Positions 40,528-49,383 of a stretch of 64,000 bases of DNA are shown here, piece after piece. Positions within the stretch are counted from its first letter, which is position 1, and each line of letters starts with the position of its first letter. The DNA comes from Geodermatophilus marinus (GTDB lineage Bacteria; Actinomycetota; Actinomycetes; Mycobacteriales; Geodermatophilaceae): contig NZ_QVQH01000007.1 of the NCBI RefSeq assembly GCF_003428645.1, positions 179,242 through 243,241 of the forward strand, read 5' to 3'. The notes under the pieces are model-generated. The model searched no databases. It was not told the origin of the DNA and worked only from the letters and a program-made list of their open reading frames with translations. The translations under genes and the position numbers were made by a program.

Positions 40528-42204
40528 GTGCCGAACCCGCGCAGCGCACCCCTCCCGGACCCCCGCCGGCCGCCGCGGCCCCGGCTGCTGCGCTCGGCGG
40601 GTGCAGCGGCGGTCGTCGCCGCGGTGGCGGCGTCGACGGCGGTCTGGGCCGCGGTCGGGGCGGTGGCCGCCCCCGCGGAGCCCACCGTGCCGCCCGGCTC
40701 GACGCTGCCCACCGCCCCGCCGGTCCAGGTGCCGCCCCTGCTCACGCAGCAGCAGGTCGACTCCGCCGTGGCCGCGCTGGACGGGCTGGTGGCCGACGCG
40801 ATGGAGCGGACCGGGGTCCCCGGCGTGGCCGTCGCCGTCGTCCACCGGGACCGGGTCGTGCACGCCGAGGGCCACGGGGTCCGGGAGGTGGGCGAGCCGG
40901 GGGCGGTCGACCCGGACACCGTCTTCCAGCTGGCCTCGGTGTCCAAGCCGCTGGCCTCCACCGTGGTCGCCGGTGTCGTCGGGCGGGGCGCGCTCGGGTG
41001 GGACGACCCGGTCCGGCAGCACGACCCCTCGTTCGCGCTCGGCGACCCCTACGTCACCGAGCACGCCACCGTCGCCGACCTGCTCTCCCACCGCAGCGGC
41101 CTGCACACGGGCGCGGGGGACCTGCTGGAGGACCTGGGCTTCGACCGGGAGTACATCCTGGCGCACCTGGACCAGCAGCCCCTGGACCCCTTCCGGTCCA
41201 GCTACAACTACAGCAACTTCGGGTACACGGCCGGCGCGGAGGCCGCGGCCGTCGCCACCGGCACGGCCTGGGAGGACCTGGCCGGGCAGGTGCTCTTCGA
41301 ACCGCTGGGGATGACCGCGACCAGCTACCGCCACGAGGACTACGAGGCCGCGGCGAACAAGGCCGTCCTCCACGTGCCGACCGGCGACGGGACGTGGGAG
41401 GCGCGCTACACCCGGGACGCGGACGCCGAGGCGCCCGCCGGCGGCGCCAGCTCCTCCGTGCGGGACCTCGCCCAGTGGGTGCGGCTGCAGCTGGCCGGCG
41501 GTGTCCACGACGGCACGCAGGTCATCGACGCCGACGCGCTGGCCGAGACGCACGTCCCGCACTCGGTCTCCGGCCCACCCGCGACACCCGAGGCGCGCAC
41601 CGGCTTCTACGGCCTGGGCTGGAACGTCTCCTACGACGACCGGGGACGGCTGCAGATCGGGCACTCCGGCGCCTTCAACCTCGGCGCGGCCACGACGGTC
41701 CTCATGCTCCCCGGCGAGGACCTCGGCATCGTCGTCCTCACCAACGGCCACCCCGAGGGGATCCCCGAGGCCATCGCCGCCGGCTTCTTCGACGTCGCGA
41801 ACCACGGCGAGCCCACCGTCGACTGGCTCACCTTCACCTCCGGCGTCTTCGCGCAGATCGAGGCGGCCGACGCCCCGGAGACCGACTGGACGCAGCCGCC
41901 CGCCGACCCGGCACCGGCCCGGCCGCTCGACGCCTACACCGGGACCTACGACAACTCCTACTACGGGCCGCTCACCGTGACCGCCGACGGGGGAGCCCTG
42001 ACCATGGCGATGGGCCCGCCCGGGGCCCCCACGACGTTCCCGCTGACCCACCACTCGGGGGACACGTTCACCTTCGAGACCACCGGCGAGAACGCCAACG
42101 GTCTCGCGGGCGCCCTGTTCGCCACCGGCCCGGACGGGCGCGTGACGAGCGTGCGGCTGGACTTCTACGACCGGGAGGGGCTGGGCACCTTCACCCGGGG
42201 GTGA
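40528..42204 (+). CDS. serine hydrolase, class C beta-lactamase family, secreted or membrane-anchored
   Basis: 558 residues. An N-terminal transmembrane helix or signal (AGAAAVVAAVAASTAVWAAVGAVAAPAE) precedes the beta-lactamase/penicillin-binding fold with the SXXK nucleophile in LASVSKPLA, the Tyr-X-Asn in YNYSNFGYTAGAEA, and an HSG motif (QIGHSGAFNLG). A C-terminal ~100-residue beta domain follows (LDAYTGTYDNSYYGPLTVTADGG). This family includes esterases, D-aminopeptidases and class C enzymes; beta-lactamase activity cannot be assumed. GTG 40528 is chosen at the start of coding bias. Confidence 0.85.
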   Translation: MPNPRSAPLPDPRRPPRPRLLRSAGAAAVVAAVAASTAVWAAVGAVAAPAEPTVPPGSTLPTAPPVQVPPLLTQQQVDSAVAALDGLVADAMERTGVPGVAVAVVHRDRVVHAEGHGVREVGEPGAVDPDTVFQLASVSKPLASTVVAGVVGRGALGWDDPVRQHDPSFALGDPYVTEHATVADLLSHRSGLHTGAGDLLEDLGFDREYILAHLDQQPLDPFRSSYNYSNFGYTAGAEAAAVATGTAWEDLAGQVLFEPLGMTATSYRHEDYEAAANKAVLHVPTGDGTWEARYTRDADAEAPAGGASSSVRDLAQWVRLQLAGGVHDGTQVIDADALAETHVPHSVSGPPATPEARTGFYGLGWNVSYDDRGRLQIGHSGAFNLGAATTVLMLPGEDLGIVVLTNGHPEGIPEAIAAGFFDVANHGEPTVDWLTFTSGVFAQIEAADAPETDWTQPPADPAPARPLDAYTGTYDNSYYGPLTVTADGGALTMAMGPPGAPTTFPLTHHSGDTFTFETTGENANGLAGALFATGPDGRVTSVRLDFYDREGLGTFTRG

Positions 42205-42344
42205 GCCGCGACGCCGGCGTCACCCGGCCGGGGGAGTGCCCCGGCGGGGCCCTCCGGGCACCGTGGGGTCGCCGGCTGCCGCGGGTGCGGCGGCCGGCTG
42301 CCGCACCGCCTCCCCGGCGGCGGCGTCGACCCGGGGAGGCGGCC

Positions 42345-42572
42345 GTGACCGACGACCGGAGCAGCGCGATCCTCATCCGGGTGTGGTTCGAGGGGGAGGG
42401 CGCCTTCCGTGCGCGCCTGACGGCGGTGGGGGACGCCTCCGCCGGCGCCCCCGACGGCACCCCGGGGCAGGCGACGGTCGCGGTCGTCGCCTCCCCCGGG
42501 GCCGTGGTGGCCGCCGTGGAGGAGTGGCTCGCGGGCCTCCTCCACCCGGATCCGGGATCGCCGGGTAGTTAG
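42345..42572 (+). CDS. 75-residue hypothetical protein at the edge of the CHAT locus
   Basis: A short alpha/beta-looking protein (SSAILIRVWFEGEGAFRARLTAVGDAS... VAVVASPGAVVAAVEEWLAGLLHPD) with no signal peptide or Cys. Similar short proteins are often encoded beside CHAT/S8 protease clusters, but I cannot name a family. The GTG has GGGGAGG 6 nt upstream, and it opens the accessory region. Confidence 0.6.
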   Translation: MTDDRSSAILIRVWFEGEGAFRARLTAVGDASAGAPDGTPGQATVAVVASPGAVVAAVEEWLAGLLHPDPGSPGS

Positions 42573-42674
42573 ACCCTGACGGTGCGCCACCGAACCGTCC
42601 TATGTTCCGAACCGACGTCGTCCGGGTCGTCGTCCGGCTCGGCTGCACCGTCGGCTCGGCAGGGGGTGGTCGGG

Positions 42675-43418
42675 ATGGGGGTCGGGACACCGGTCCGCGT
42701 GACGCTCCTGGACGGTTTCGGACTGCACCTCGGCCCACCGGGCGCCCCGGCCGGCGACGGGGAGCTGCCGCACGGGGTGCAGCGGCTGGTGGCGCACCTG
42801 TGCCTGTCCGGCCGGCCGCCGCGCGCGGCCGTCGCCGGGCAGCTGTGGCCCGACGTCCCGGAGGACCACGCCCACGGCAGCCTGCGGTCGGCCCTGTGGC
42901 GGTTGCAGAAGGTCGCCCCCGGGCTCGTCCAGGTGTCGGCGTGCACCCTCGCGCTCGCCGAGGGCGTCCGGGTGGACGTGCGGGAGTTGCAGGACTGGGC
43001 CCGCCGGGTCCGCGACCCGCACGCGGGCCCGGAGGACGTCGAGGTGCCCGGTGGGCTCCTCGGGGACCTGCTGCCCGGCTGGTACGACGACTGGGTCCTG
43101 CTCGAGCGGGAGCGGCTGCGGCAGGTGCGGATGCACGCCCTGGAGCAGGCCGCCGCCCGGCTGGCGGCGGCCGGCCGGTACGCCGACGCGCTGGAGGCGG
43201 CCCACGCCGCGGTCCGCGCCGAGCCGTTGCGGGAGAGCGCGCACCGCGCGGTGGTCCGCGTGCACCTGCAGGAGGGCAACCTCGCCGAGGCGCTGCGGTC
43301 CGCCGACCGGTTCCGGGTGCTCCTCGCCGAGGAGCTCGGCGTCCAGCCCAGCGAGCAGATGGCCCGGCTCGTGCGGGACCTCCGGCCGCGCTCCTCCCGG
43401 GTGCCCGCAGGCGGCTGA
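42675..43418 (+). CDS. SARP-like transcriptional regulator (wHTH + BTAD), first paralogue
   Basis: 247 residues. An OmpR-type winged helix (RVTLLDGFGLHLG...HGVQRLVAHLCLSGRPPRAAVAGQLWPDVPEDHAHGSLRSALWRLQKVA, residues 5-100) is followed by a BTAD domain of helical repeats (about 120-245; YDDWVLLERERLRQVRMHALEQAA, REXAHR-type, EEL GVQPSEQM). It lacks the ATPase and TPR parts of large SARPs. Long runs are shared with the protein at 49384-50139 (DDWVLLERERLRQ...HALE; ALEAAH; AVRAEPLRESAHR). ATG 42675 is preferred; the upstream region contains tandem 12-bp GTCGTCCGG repeats (42617, 42629). Confidence 0.85.
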   Translation: MGVGTPVRVTLLDGFGLHLGPPGAPAGDGELPHGVQRLVAHLCLSGRPPRAAVAGQLWPDVPEDHAHGSLRSALWRLQKVAPGLVQVSACTLALAEGVRVDVRELQDWARRVRDPHAGPEDVEVPGGLLGDLLPGWYDDWVLLERERLRQVRMHALEQAAARLAAAGRYADALEAAHAAVRAEPLRESAHRAVVRVHLQEGNLAEALRSADRFRVLLAEELGVQPSEQMARLVRDLRPRSSRVPAGG

Positions 43419-43432
43419 CCCCGCCCCCCGCC

Positions 43433-43660
43433 TCACCGCGGCAGCGGCGGGCCCGGCTCCCGGACCGTCGCCGCCGCCACGAGGAAGCGGCGCAGCAGCA
43501 CCAGCGCGTCGTCGACGTCGGCGACCGTCCACCGGTCCTCGGTCGCCCACCGCTCGACGTCGGTCCGCGACAGGACGCGGATGACCACGCCGTCCCCGTG
43601 GGGCCACACCCGCACGACGCAGACCCCGCAGCGGTCGCCGCCGGGGGCGGGCGCGGTCAC
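43433..43660 (-). CDS. 75-residue hypothetical protein, CXXC
   Basis: The short protein VTAPAPGGDRCGVCVVRVWPHGDGVVIRVLSRTDVERWATEDRWTVADVDDALVLLRRFLVAAA has a CGVC pair and a C-terminal helix; no family is known to me. The GTG has GGGAGG. It converges on the first SARP-like gene (14 nt) and lies downstream of the direct-repeat region at 43815. Confidence 0.6.
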   Translation of the reverse strand: MTAPAPGGDRCGVCVVRVWPHGDGVVIRVLSRTDVERWATEDRWTVADVDDALVLLRRFLVAAATVREPGPPLPR

Positions 43661-43814
43661 TGCCCCTCCCGCCCGGCGGACCGGCTCCCGGCGGCGCGCG
43701 CCGCCGGGTGGCCGACAGCCGTGGCCGTCATCGCGCTCGCCTCCCGTCGGCCCGTCCCGGCCGCACCCGATCGGGTCGCCCCGCGACGGCCGCCCCCGAT
43801 CCTGCGCGCCCCGC

Positions 43815-43831
43815 GTCACCGGGGCGTCACC
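43815..43831. promoter_or_regulatory. two GTCACC direct repeats, 11-bp spacing
   Basis: GTCACC starts at 43815 and 43826, in the 225-nt gap between the S8 gene stop and the 75-residue gene start. The core and spacing match the array at 52702-52752. They probably bind a SARP/AfsR- or PhoP-type regulator. Confidence 0.5.
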
Positions 43832-43885
43832 GCGGCACCCGACCGGCAGCGGCCCACCGGCCCGGTGGCCGCCGGAGGTTCGGGC

Positions 43886-45277
43886 TCAGACCGGCAGGAT
43901 GCGCAGCGAGGTGCCGTAGCCGTCGACCACCGCCCGGCCGGAGCTCAGCAGCGCGTCGCACGCCTCGCGCGCCGTGAGGCCGTCCTCCTGCACGAGGCGG
44001 GCGATCGCCCCGGCCACCTGCGGGGCCGCGAACGAGGTGCCGCTCCACGTCGCCCACGCGTTCGGGGGGAAGCAGTCGGGCCCGTGGACGTCACCCCGCG
44101 GCGACTCCCGGCCCACCACGTAGGTCGAGACGACGCCCTGCCCCGGTGTCGAGCAGGTGACCCACCCGCGCGTGGACCACTCGGCGCCGACCACGTGCGT
44201 GTCGTCGTCGTGGTCGAGGCGGAGGGCCGCCACGGCGACCACGTGCTCGGCGAACTCGGGGTCCCGGCAGAACGCCGCGGGCCAGACGAGGCGCTCGTCG
44301 CCGTAGTTGCCGGCGGCGCAGACGAGCAGCAGGTGCCGCCCCCGCTCCCGGGCGGTCCGGATCGCGGCCCGGACGGCGGCCTCGAGGGCCAGGGGCGGTT
44401 CCTCGCCGTCGGGGGTGGCGAAGCCGAGGGAGAGGTTGACGATGTCGGCGCCGTCCGCCGCGGCGCGGACGATCTCCCGCGCCACCTCGACCTCGTCGCC
44501 CACCCCGTCGGTGTCGAGCGCGCGGCGCACGTCGATCCGGGCGGCCGGCGCGACCTGCTGCACGATGCCGGCCACGAAGGTGCCGTGCCCGGCCCCGAGG
44601 TCGAGGAAGGAGTCCTGCGGGACGACGTCGAGCAGGTCCAGGTTGTCGGTGCGGGCGAGGCCGGCCAGCCAGCCGTCGGCGCGGCACTCGGCGGTCACCC
44701 CGTTGTCGACGACCACCACGAACGGGGCGTCCGGGCCGCCGTCCCCGCGCCCCTGCGCCGGGCCGCGCTCCCACAGCCCGCCGTCCTGCGGCCCGGAGGG
44801 TTCCGGCCCGCCCTCGGCCTTGCGGACGGCGCCGAGCAGCACCACGTGGCTGGGCGCCACGCGCCCGGCGGGGAGGGCACGGGCCACCGACCCCGACGAG
44901 CGCAGGCGCCGCGGGCCGGCCCCGACGTCCTGCAGGACGCAGATCTCCTCGAGGTCCGGGACGGGGACCTCGTACGGCGCGTACCGGTCGCGAAGTTCCG
45001 CGAGGACGCCGGCCGCGTCCTCCCGGCGCACGACCAGCCGGTTCGGTGCCACCGGGTACTCGTCGTCCTCGACCTCGAACCGGGCCGTCCCCGCCGCGCC
45101 CTGCCGGTCCCGCAGCACGGTGAGGGCACGGGCCTCCAGGGCCCGGCGCCGCGCGCCGTCGGTGGTCTGCTGCACCCAGCGGTCGATCTGGACCCGCACG
45201 GCCGCGCGCTGCTGCCGGATCTGGCCGGGGGTGCGCCTGTCCTGCGGGGCGTGGCGGAACACGGGGACCTCAGGCAT
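43886..45277 (-). CDS. S8 family subtilisin-like serine protease, cytoplasmic
   Basis: 463 residues. A ~185-residue N-terminal region of unknown fold precedes the S8 domain with Asp191 (VVVVDNGV), His231 (GHGTFVAGIV) and Ser415 (GTSFAAPQVAG), so the triad is complete. No signal peptide is visible; it should act in the cytoplasm. It is divergent from the TPR-CHAT protease with 46 nt between starts and a Crp-type palindrome in the gap. ATG 45277 has AGGAGGAG just upstream. Confidence 0.87.
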   Translation of the reverse strand: MPEVPVFRHAPQDRRTPGQIRQQRAAVRVQIDRWVQQTTDGARRRALEARALTVLRDRQGAAGTARFEVEDDEYPVAPNRLVVRREDAAGVLAELRDRYAPYEVPVPDLEEICVLQDVGAGPRRLRSSGSVARALPAGRVAPSHVVLLGAVRKAEGGPEPSGPQDGGLWERGPAQGRGDGGPDAPFVVVVDNGVTAECRADGWLAGLARTDNLDLLDVVPQDSFLDLGAGHGTFVAGIVQQVAPAARIDVRRALDTDGVGDEVEVAREIVRAAADGADIVNLSLGFATPDGEEPPLALEAAVRAAIRTARERGRHLLLVCAAGNYGDERLVWPAAFCRDPEFAEHVVAVAALRLDHDDDTHVVGAEWSTRGWVTCSTPGQGVVSTYVVGRESPRGDVHGPDCFPPNAWATWSGTSFAAPQVAGAIARLVQEDGLTAREACDALLSSGRAVVDGYGTSLRILPV

Positions 45278-45322
45278 CTCGCATCTCCTCCTCGGCGAGC
45301 CGACGACCCGGCAGAATCGTGA

Positions 45323-45338
45323 TGTGACCACCGTCACA
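45323..45338. promoter_or_regulatory. perfect Crp-type palindrome TGTGA-N6-TCACA
   Basis: The site lies ~46-61 nt before the S8 protease start (minus) and covers the first codons of the CHAT gene (GTG 45324). A cAMP-receptor-like regulator (Crp/GlxR) binding here could control both genes. Confidence 0.55.
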
Positions 45339-47948
45339 GCGGAAGAGGCGGCGGCCCGCCTCCTGATACGCGCCCAGGAGGCCTACGACGGGGTGGTCGG
45401 CGACCCGCGGCGGTTCGGGCCGGTGGCCGCCGGTCTCGTGGCGGAGGCCCGCCGGGCCGGTGACCGGGAGGCCCTGGTCGTCGCGCTGCGGGCGCTGGCC
45501 TGGGCGGCGCGGGCGCGGCGGGAGAACGGGCAGGCCCTCCGGCTGCTCGACGAGGCGGTCCGCCTGGCCCACCGCGCCGGGCTGACCCGGCGGCTCCCGG
45601 AGCTGCTCGTCACGCGGGCGGCGGTCGTCCTGGAGCTCGGGCGCGTCGCCGCCTGCGTGCGCGACCTCGACCGGGCGGCGCGCGGTGACGGCCGGCCGCC
45701 CCCCGCGGTGGAGTTCATGCGGGCCGTCCTCCTGCACAACCTCGGCCGGCTGGAGCCGGCGGCGGCGTCCTACCGCCGGGTGCTCGCCGACCCCGCGGCC
45801 ACGCTCGACAACCGGGGCAGCGCCGCGAACAACCTGGCCCTGGTCGCCGCCGCCGCGGGCCGGTTCGACGAGAGCCTGCGGCACCTGGACCACGCCGAGG
45901 AGCTGGCGGCCGGGATCGGCCCCTCGCTGTACGCCTTCGCGGCCCACAACCGGGGCCTGGTGCTGGCGCAGAGCGGGCGGCCGGCCGAGGGGCTCGCCGA
46001 GCTCGACCGGGCCGCGCAGCTGTTCGCCGGCACGGACGTGCCGCTCGGCGAGTACGCCATGGAGCACGCCGACGTCCTGGCCGAGCTCCGGCTGCTCCCG
46101 GAGGCCCGCGAGGTCGCCGCGCGCGCCGCCGCGGAGCTCGACGCCCAGGGGGTCGGGCTGCTCGCCGCGGAGGCCCGGCTCACCGTGGCGCAGGCGGCGC
46201 TGCTCGCCGGCGAGGCCTGCGTGGCGCGGGCGGTCGCGGCGGAGGCCGAGCAGCAGTTCCGGCGGCAGCGCCGGACGGCGTGGGCCGCCCGGGCGACGGT
46301 GCTGGGCGCCCAGGCCGCCCTCGAGCAGGGGACGGCCGACGTGCCGGTGCTCCGGCGCGCGGCGCGGGCGGCCGGGGTGCTCGACCGGTCGGGGACCCCG
46401 TCGGCGGCCGCGGCGGCGCACCTGACCGCGGGCCGGCTGGCCGAGCAGCTCGACCGCCCCCGGGTGGCGCGCCGGTGCTACGGGGCCGCCCGCGACCGCA
46501 GCCGGCACGGCCCGGTGCTCCTGCGGGTGCGCGGGCGCCTGGCCGCGGCCCGCGCCGAGCGGCTGGCCGGCCGCGACGACGCCGTCCTGCGGCACTGCCG
46601 GGCCGGCCTGGCCGACCTGGCGCGCCACCGGGCCGCCCTGGGCTCGACCGAGCTCCGGGCGCTCGCCTCCGGGCACGGCGTGGAGCTGGGCCGGCTGGGC
46701 CTCGAGACGCTGCTGCGCTCCGGCTCCCCGCTGCGCGTGCTGGGGTGGATGGAGCGGACCCGCGCGGCGGCCCTGCTCACCGCGGAGCCACCGGCCCCCG
46801 ACGGGCTCCCGGCCGACCTCGCCGAACTGCGGCTCGTGCATGCCGAGCTGGCGCAGGCGCTGCGCGAGACCGGCCAGGAGCCGCCGGACCTGCGGGCCCG
46901 CCAGGCCGCGGCCGAGGCCCGCATCCGGCGCCGCACCTGGCAGCGGTCCGGGTCGGGCGGGGGCCCGGCGCCGGTCTGCACGGCCGCGGAGCTGCGCCGG
47001 CGGCTCGACGGCCGCGCGCTGGCCTCCCTCGCCGCCGTCGGCGGGGAGCTGGTCGCCGTCGTGCTGCACGCGGGGCGCAGCCGGCTCGTGCGGCTGGGAC
47101 CGGCCGAGCCGGTGCGGTTCGAGTGCGACAGCGTGCTCTTCGCCCTCCGGCGGCTCACCCGCCCCGCCCGCCCGGCCGCGGCCGCCGCCGCCCGGGCGGC
47201 CGCCGAGCACGGGGTGCGGCGGCTCGCCGACCTGCTCGTCCGGCCCCTCGGCCTGCCGCCGGACGTCGCGCTGGTGGTCGTCCCCGAGGCGGCCACCCAC
47301 CGCGTGCCCTGGTCGGCGCTGCACCCCGGGCCGGTGGGCGTGGCGCCGTCCGCGGCCCTGTGGGCCCGCACCACGGTGCGGCCCCGCGCGGCCGCTCCCG
47401 CGGTGCTCGTCGCCGGCCCGCGGCTGCCGGGGGCGGTCGCCGAGGTGGGCGCGCTGCGCCTGCTGCACGAGCGGCCCGCCGTCCTGACCGGCGGGGCGGC
47501 GACGGTGGCGGCGACGACCGAGGCGCTGGCCGGCGCCGCCCTGGCCCACCTCGCCTGCCACGGCCGGCTACGGGCGGACAACCCGTCCTTCTCCGCCCTG
47601 GAGCTGGCCGACGGCCGGCTCACGGTGCACGAGCTGGACCGGCGGGGCCTGGCGCCGGCGCGCGTGGTGCTGGCCGCCTGCGACGCGGCCGCCGACACCG
47701 CCCTGGCCGGGGGCGAGCTGCTCGGGTTCGTCGGCGCCCTGCTGGCGCGGGGCACGGCGGGCGTCGTCGCCAGCCCCGTCGCGCTGGCCGACGCGGAGTC
47801 GCTGGGCCTCATGGTGGAGCTGCACCGCGGGCTGGCGGCGGGCCGGTCGGCGGCCGACGCGTTGCACGCCGCCCGGGCCACCCTGGACACCGCCGACCCG
47901 CGGCAGTACGTGAACTGGTGCGCGGTCACCGCCTACGGCGCGGGGTGA
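45324..47948 (+). CDS. TPR-CHAT cysteine protease
   Basis: 874 residues. The N-terminal ~500 residues are helical repeats of TPR type (REALVVALRALAWAARARRENGQALRLLDEAVRLAHRAG; NRGSAANNLALVAAAAGRFDESLRHLDHAEELA). The C-terminal CHAT domain (about 560-874) has the catalytic His746 in LACHG and Cys786 in LAACDAA. CHAT domains are caspase-like proteases related to separase, some of which act in bacterial abortive infection (e.g. Craspase Csx29). The sensed signal and target are unknown. GTG 45324 overlaps the Crp-like site; no Shine-Dalgarno is obvious. Confidence 0.88.
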   Translation: MTTVTAEEAAARLLIRAQEAYDGVVGDPRRFGPVAAGLVAEARRAGDREALVVALRALAWAARARRENGQALRLLDEAVRLAHRAGLTRRLPELLVTRAAVVLELGRVAACVRDLDRAARGDGRPPPAVEFMRAVLLHNLGRLEPAAASYRRVLADPAATLDNRGSAANNLALVAAAAGRFDESLRHLDHAEELAAGIGPSLYAFAAHNRGLVLAQSGRPAEGLAELDRAAQLFAGTDVPLGEYAMEHADVLAELRLLPEAREVAARAAAELDAQGVGLLAAEARLTVAQAALLAGEACVARAVAAEAEQQFRRQRRTAWAARATVLGAQAALEQGTADVPVLRRAARAAGVLDRSGTPSAAAAAHLTAGRLAEQLDRPRVARRCYGAARDRSRHGPVLLRVRGRLAAARAERLAGRDDAVLRHCRAGLADLARHRAALGSTELRALASGHGVELGRLGLETLLRSGSPLRVLGWMERTRAAALLTAEPPAPDGLPADLAELRLVHAELAQALRETGQEPPDLRARQAAAEARIRRRTWQRSGSGGGPAPVCTAAELRRRLDGRALASLAAVGGELVAVVLHAGRSRLVRLGPAEPVRFECDSVLFALRRLTRPARPAAAAAARAAAEHGVRRLADLLVRPLGLPPDVALVVVPEAATHRVPWSALHPGPVGVAPSAALWARTTVRPRAAAPAVLVAGPRLPGAVAEVGALRLLHERPAVLTGGAATVAATTEALAGAALAHLACHGRLRADNPSFSALELADGRLTVHELDRRGLAPARVVLAACDAAADTALAGGELLGFVGALLARGTAGVVASPVALADAESLGLMVELHRGLAAGRSAADALHAARATLDTADPRQYVNWCAVTAYGAG

Positions 47949-48147
47949 GCCCCGCGGCGCGGCGGTGCCGGGGCCGGCGGGTATCAGGAGCGGGGTCCGC
48001 ACGCTCTGGAGGGGGAGGCGCACGGCAGGAGGGGGTGGTCGGCCGGCGACCCGCCCCTGCTGGTGGCGGTGCTCCGCGCCACGGGGCACCATGCGGCTGC
48101 AGCGCGGGCTGCGGCCGTGGCCGGCAGGTGGGGAGGAGGTGGCGGGC

Positions 48148-48642
48148 ATGACGACCCCCGGTGGGGACGGCGGCGCCTTCGACGACGGCGCCTTCGAGCA
48201 CGGCACCCTGGACGACGCCGCCCTGCTCGACGAGCTGCGCTCGGCGCTGCACCGGGCGGGCACGCCCACCCCGGCGATGGCCGCCGCCGCCCGCGCCGCC
48301 TTCTCGTGGCGGACGGTCGACGCCGAGCTGGCCGCGCTCGCCTACGACTCGCTGGTCGACGAGCCGGCGGGGGTGCGCGGCGCCGCGGCCGGGGCCCGGG
48401 ACCTGGTCTTCGAGGGGCGGGCGCTGTCCGTGGAGCTCGAGCACCTGCCGGACGGGCTGGTCGGCCAGCTGGTCCCGGCCACCCGGGGGGAGGTGACCCT
48501 GGTGCGGCCCGACGGCGCGGCGGAGGGCACGGCCGCCGACGAGTGGGGCCGCTTCCGCTTCGCGGGCCCGGTCTCCGGCCCGCTCCGCCTGCGGTGCACC
48601 ACTCCCTCCGGTGTCCTGGTGACCCGCTGGGTGCGCCTCTGA
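48148..48642 (+). CDS. 164-residue hypothetical protein of the sigma/CHAT neighbourhood
   Basis: An acidic N-terminus (DALL-rich, 'DDAALLDELRSALHRAG') is followed by 'AAAARAAFSWRTVDAELAALAYDSL' and a C-terminal beta-rich region (VSVELEHLPDGLVGQLVPATRGEVTLVRPDG...GPLRLRCTTPSGVLVTRWVRL). Such proteins commonly sit between an ECF sigma gene and a CHAT gene in actinobacteria (general recollection, not checked); I regard it as a possible sigma-linked regulator. ATG 48148 follows GGGGAGGAGG, with a GTG nine bases earlier as an alternative. It is convergent with the sigma gene. Confidence 0.65.
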   Translation: MTTPGGDGGAFDDGAFEHGTLDDAALLDELRSALHRAGTPTPAMAAAARAAFSWRTVDAELAALAYDSLVDEPAGVRGAAAGARDLVFEGRALSVELEHLPDGLVGQLVPATRGEVTLVRPDGAAEGTAADEWGRFRFAGPVSGPLRLRCTTPSGVLVTRWVRL

Positions 48643-48654
48643 CCCCGGCCGGGG

Positions 48655-49227
48655 TCAGGCCTCGAGCAGGGCCTGCACCGCGTGGTGGGCCCGGATGCGC
48701 GTGAGCGCCCGCGCCCGCGTCGGGCCGATGCTGCCCACCGGCATCCCGAGGCGGCGGCCGATCTCCTCGTAGGGGAGCGGCGGGTCCTCGATGAGCAGCA
48801 GCAGCAGCGCCCGCTGGCGCTCGGGGAGCTCGGCGAGCGCGCCGAGCAGGGCCTCGTGCCGCTCACCCGCCAGCAGGTCGTGGTCGGGTGCCGGGGCCCC
48901 GTCGGCCGGCCCGCCCCGCGCGTCGAGGTCCGCGGGGGAGGCGAGGCGGTGCCCCCGGAGCACGTGCAGGCACTCGTTCCGGGTGGTGGTGGCGATCCAG
49001 CCCGGCAGCGCGCCCGGCTCCCGGATGCTCCCGAGGTGCTCGACCAGGCGCAGCCACACCGTCTGCGCGACGTCCTGGGCCTCCGCGTCCTGCAGGCGGT
49101 GGCGCCGCACGACGGCCAGCACGAGCGGGGTGAACCGCTCGACGAGGCGGTCCCAGGCGGCGGGGTCGCCGTCGAGCGCTCCGGCGACCAGCTCGGGCAC
49201 GCCGTGGTCGTCCGCTGCGGGGTCCAC
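48655..49227 (-). CDS. ECF-type sigma factor
   Basis: 190 residues. Sigma region 2 (DRLVERFTPLVLAVVRRHRLQDAEAQDVAQTVWLRLVEHLGSIREPGALPGWIATTTRNECLHVLR) and region 4 (LLGALAELPERQRALLLLLIEDPPLPYEEIGRRLGMPVGSIGPTRARALTRIR) are present. No zinc anti-sigma gene follows; the convergent 164-residue protein is the nearest candidate partner. The GTG start has GGGGAGGGG on the minus strand. Its upstream region is shared with the second SARP-like regulator, so the two are divergently transcribed. Confidence 0.88.
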   Translation of the reverse strand: MDPAADDHGVPELVAGALDGDPAAWDRLVERFTPLVLAVVRRHRLQDAEAQDVAQTVWLRLVEHLGSIREPGALPGWIATTTRNECLHVLRGHRLASPADLDARGGPADGAPAPDHDLLAGERHEALLGALAELPERQRALLLLLIEDPPLPYEEIGRRLGMPVGSIGPTRARALTRIRAHHAVQALLEA

Positions 49228-49349
49228 GCACCGTCCCCCCTCCGGCTCGCGCTGCGGCGGCCGTCCCAGCGTAGTGAGGCCCCGTCGCGGCGACGGTGTA
49301 TTTCCGCCCCCGGCCCGTGCTCCCTAGGGGCACCACCGACTCGCGACCT

Positions 49350-49371
49350 CGCGCACCAGGCGCGCACCAGG
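49350..49371 (+). promoter_or_regulatory. two exact tandem 11-bp repeats before the second SARP-like gene
   Basis: CGCGCACCAGG occurs twice, head to tail (49350-49360 and 49361-49371), ending in the Shine-Dalgarno. Eleven-base tandem repeats fit the binding mode of SARP proteins, so autoregulation is likely. Confidence 0.5.
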
Positions 49372-49383
49372 GAGGTGCCCCGA

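Noticed and set aside
40528..42204. Calling the serine hydrolase an antibiotic resistance beta-lactamase.
   Set aside because: The SXXK/YXN fold is shared by esterases and peptidases, and the C-terminal extra domain is typical of non-beta-lactamase members.
43661..43885. A possible longer N-terminus for the 75-residue CXXC protein.
   Set aside because: The upstream frame is Arg/Gly-rich and unlike protein, while GGGAGG marks the GTG at 43660.
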